This document shows positions 63,915 to 64,000 of a DNA stretch of 64,000 bases, piece by piece. This DNA comes from Tissierellales bacterium. GTDB lineage: Bacteria; Bacillota; Clostridia; Tissierellales; Sedimentibacteraceae. The notes beneath the pieces are model-generated. The model searched no databases and was not told the DNA's origin. It saw only the letters and a program-made list of their open reading frames with translations. A program made the translations under genes and the position numbers. The DNA lies in NCBI GenBank assembly GCA_018433765.1, contig JAHDQO010000013.1:62001-126000 (forward strand), written 5' to 3'. Position 1 is the first letter of the stretch, and each line of letters starts with the position of its first letter.

Positions 63915-64000
63915 TCTTAAAATAAAGAATTAAAACTAAATTCTTAACTATAATAATAAAAACTAATAAATAGTAAGACTACAATTCAAACTATAATCAT

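Overview
The window is AT-rich DNA from an anaerobic, amino-acid-fermenting, Gram-positive member of the Clostridia. The evidence is a lysine fermentation cluster, an RsiV-type ECF sigma pair, a SipL-like SPOCS/LysM spore protein, the yybS-gdpP-rplI-dnaB block, S-layer (SLH) proteins, and many A/G-rich ribosome binding sites with occasional GTG and TTG starts. The flavour is that of Tissierellia or Sedimentibacter-like organisms, but the species cannot be fixed from the sequence alone.

Layout. 1-2.7 kb: end of a MarR regulator, then a cell-envelope group (polysaccharide deacetylase, YkoP-like protein, MGDG-synthase-like glycosyltransferase). 2.8-12.5 kb: two paralogous M20 amidohydrolases, a membrane transporter, a divergent GAF/PucR-type regulator, a sigma-54 activator, a DUF1934 protein and glutamate racemase. 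12.9-23.5 kb: a third M20 enzyme, then the lysine fermentation genes kdd, kamA, kamB, kamC, kamD, kamE and kce. 23.7-25.3 kb: ECF sigma factor with its RsiV-like anti-sigma factor, and a glutaredoxin-like gene behind a CsoR/CstR-like operator. 25.5-33.1 kb: NAD synthesis (nadA-nadB-nadC), coaBC, and panG-panB-panC-panD behind a probable attenuator. 33.5-38.2 kb: AbgA-like M20 enzyme, NhaC-family antiporter, CtpA protease. 38.8-43.7 kb: yybS-gdpP-rplI-dnaB. 43.9-47.8 kb: SPOCS/LysM protein, SipW-like signal peptidase, pyrG with an attenuator. 48.2-63.8 kb: three SLH proteins, an ArsR-type regulator with a CPC metal ATPase and a four-helix-bundle protein between them, a decayed glycosyltransferase end, an O-antigen-ligase-like protein and a Wzz-like protein.

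How it works together. Peptide or acyl-amino-acid hydrolases feed amino acids to fermentation. Lysine is degraded through 2,3- and 5,6-aminomutases, Kdd and Kce. A near-consensus sigma-54 promoter lies upstream of kdd. A related palindrome occurs both upstream of kdd and beside the sigma-54 activator gene, so that activator is the best candidate regulator of the pathway. NAD and CoA synthesis genes supply the cofactors.

The most unusual feature is in the spaces between genes. Nearly every larger intergenic region, including those inside operons, holds composite inverted-repeat elements. Each is built from short-period (about 7-10 bp) tails, an ATGGWAG-like word and a small palindrome such as GTTTTACTTACGTAAAAC. 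The tail word differs between loci (CACGGAA, GTTGATA, GAGAAACGA, AAAAGTT and others), yet in the clean cases the left and right tails of one element are complementary. Some tails run into the coding sequence of neighbouring genes. I know no named family that matches; this is the main candidate for an undescribed system.
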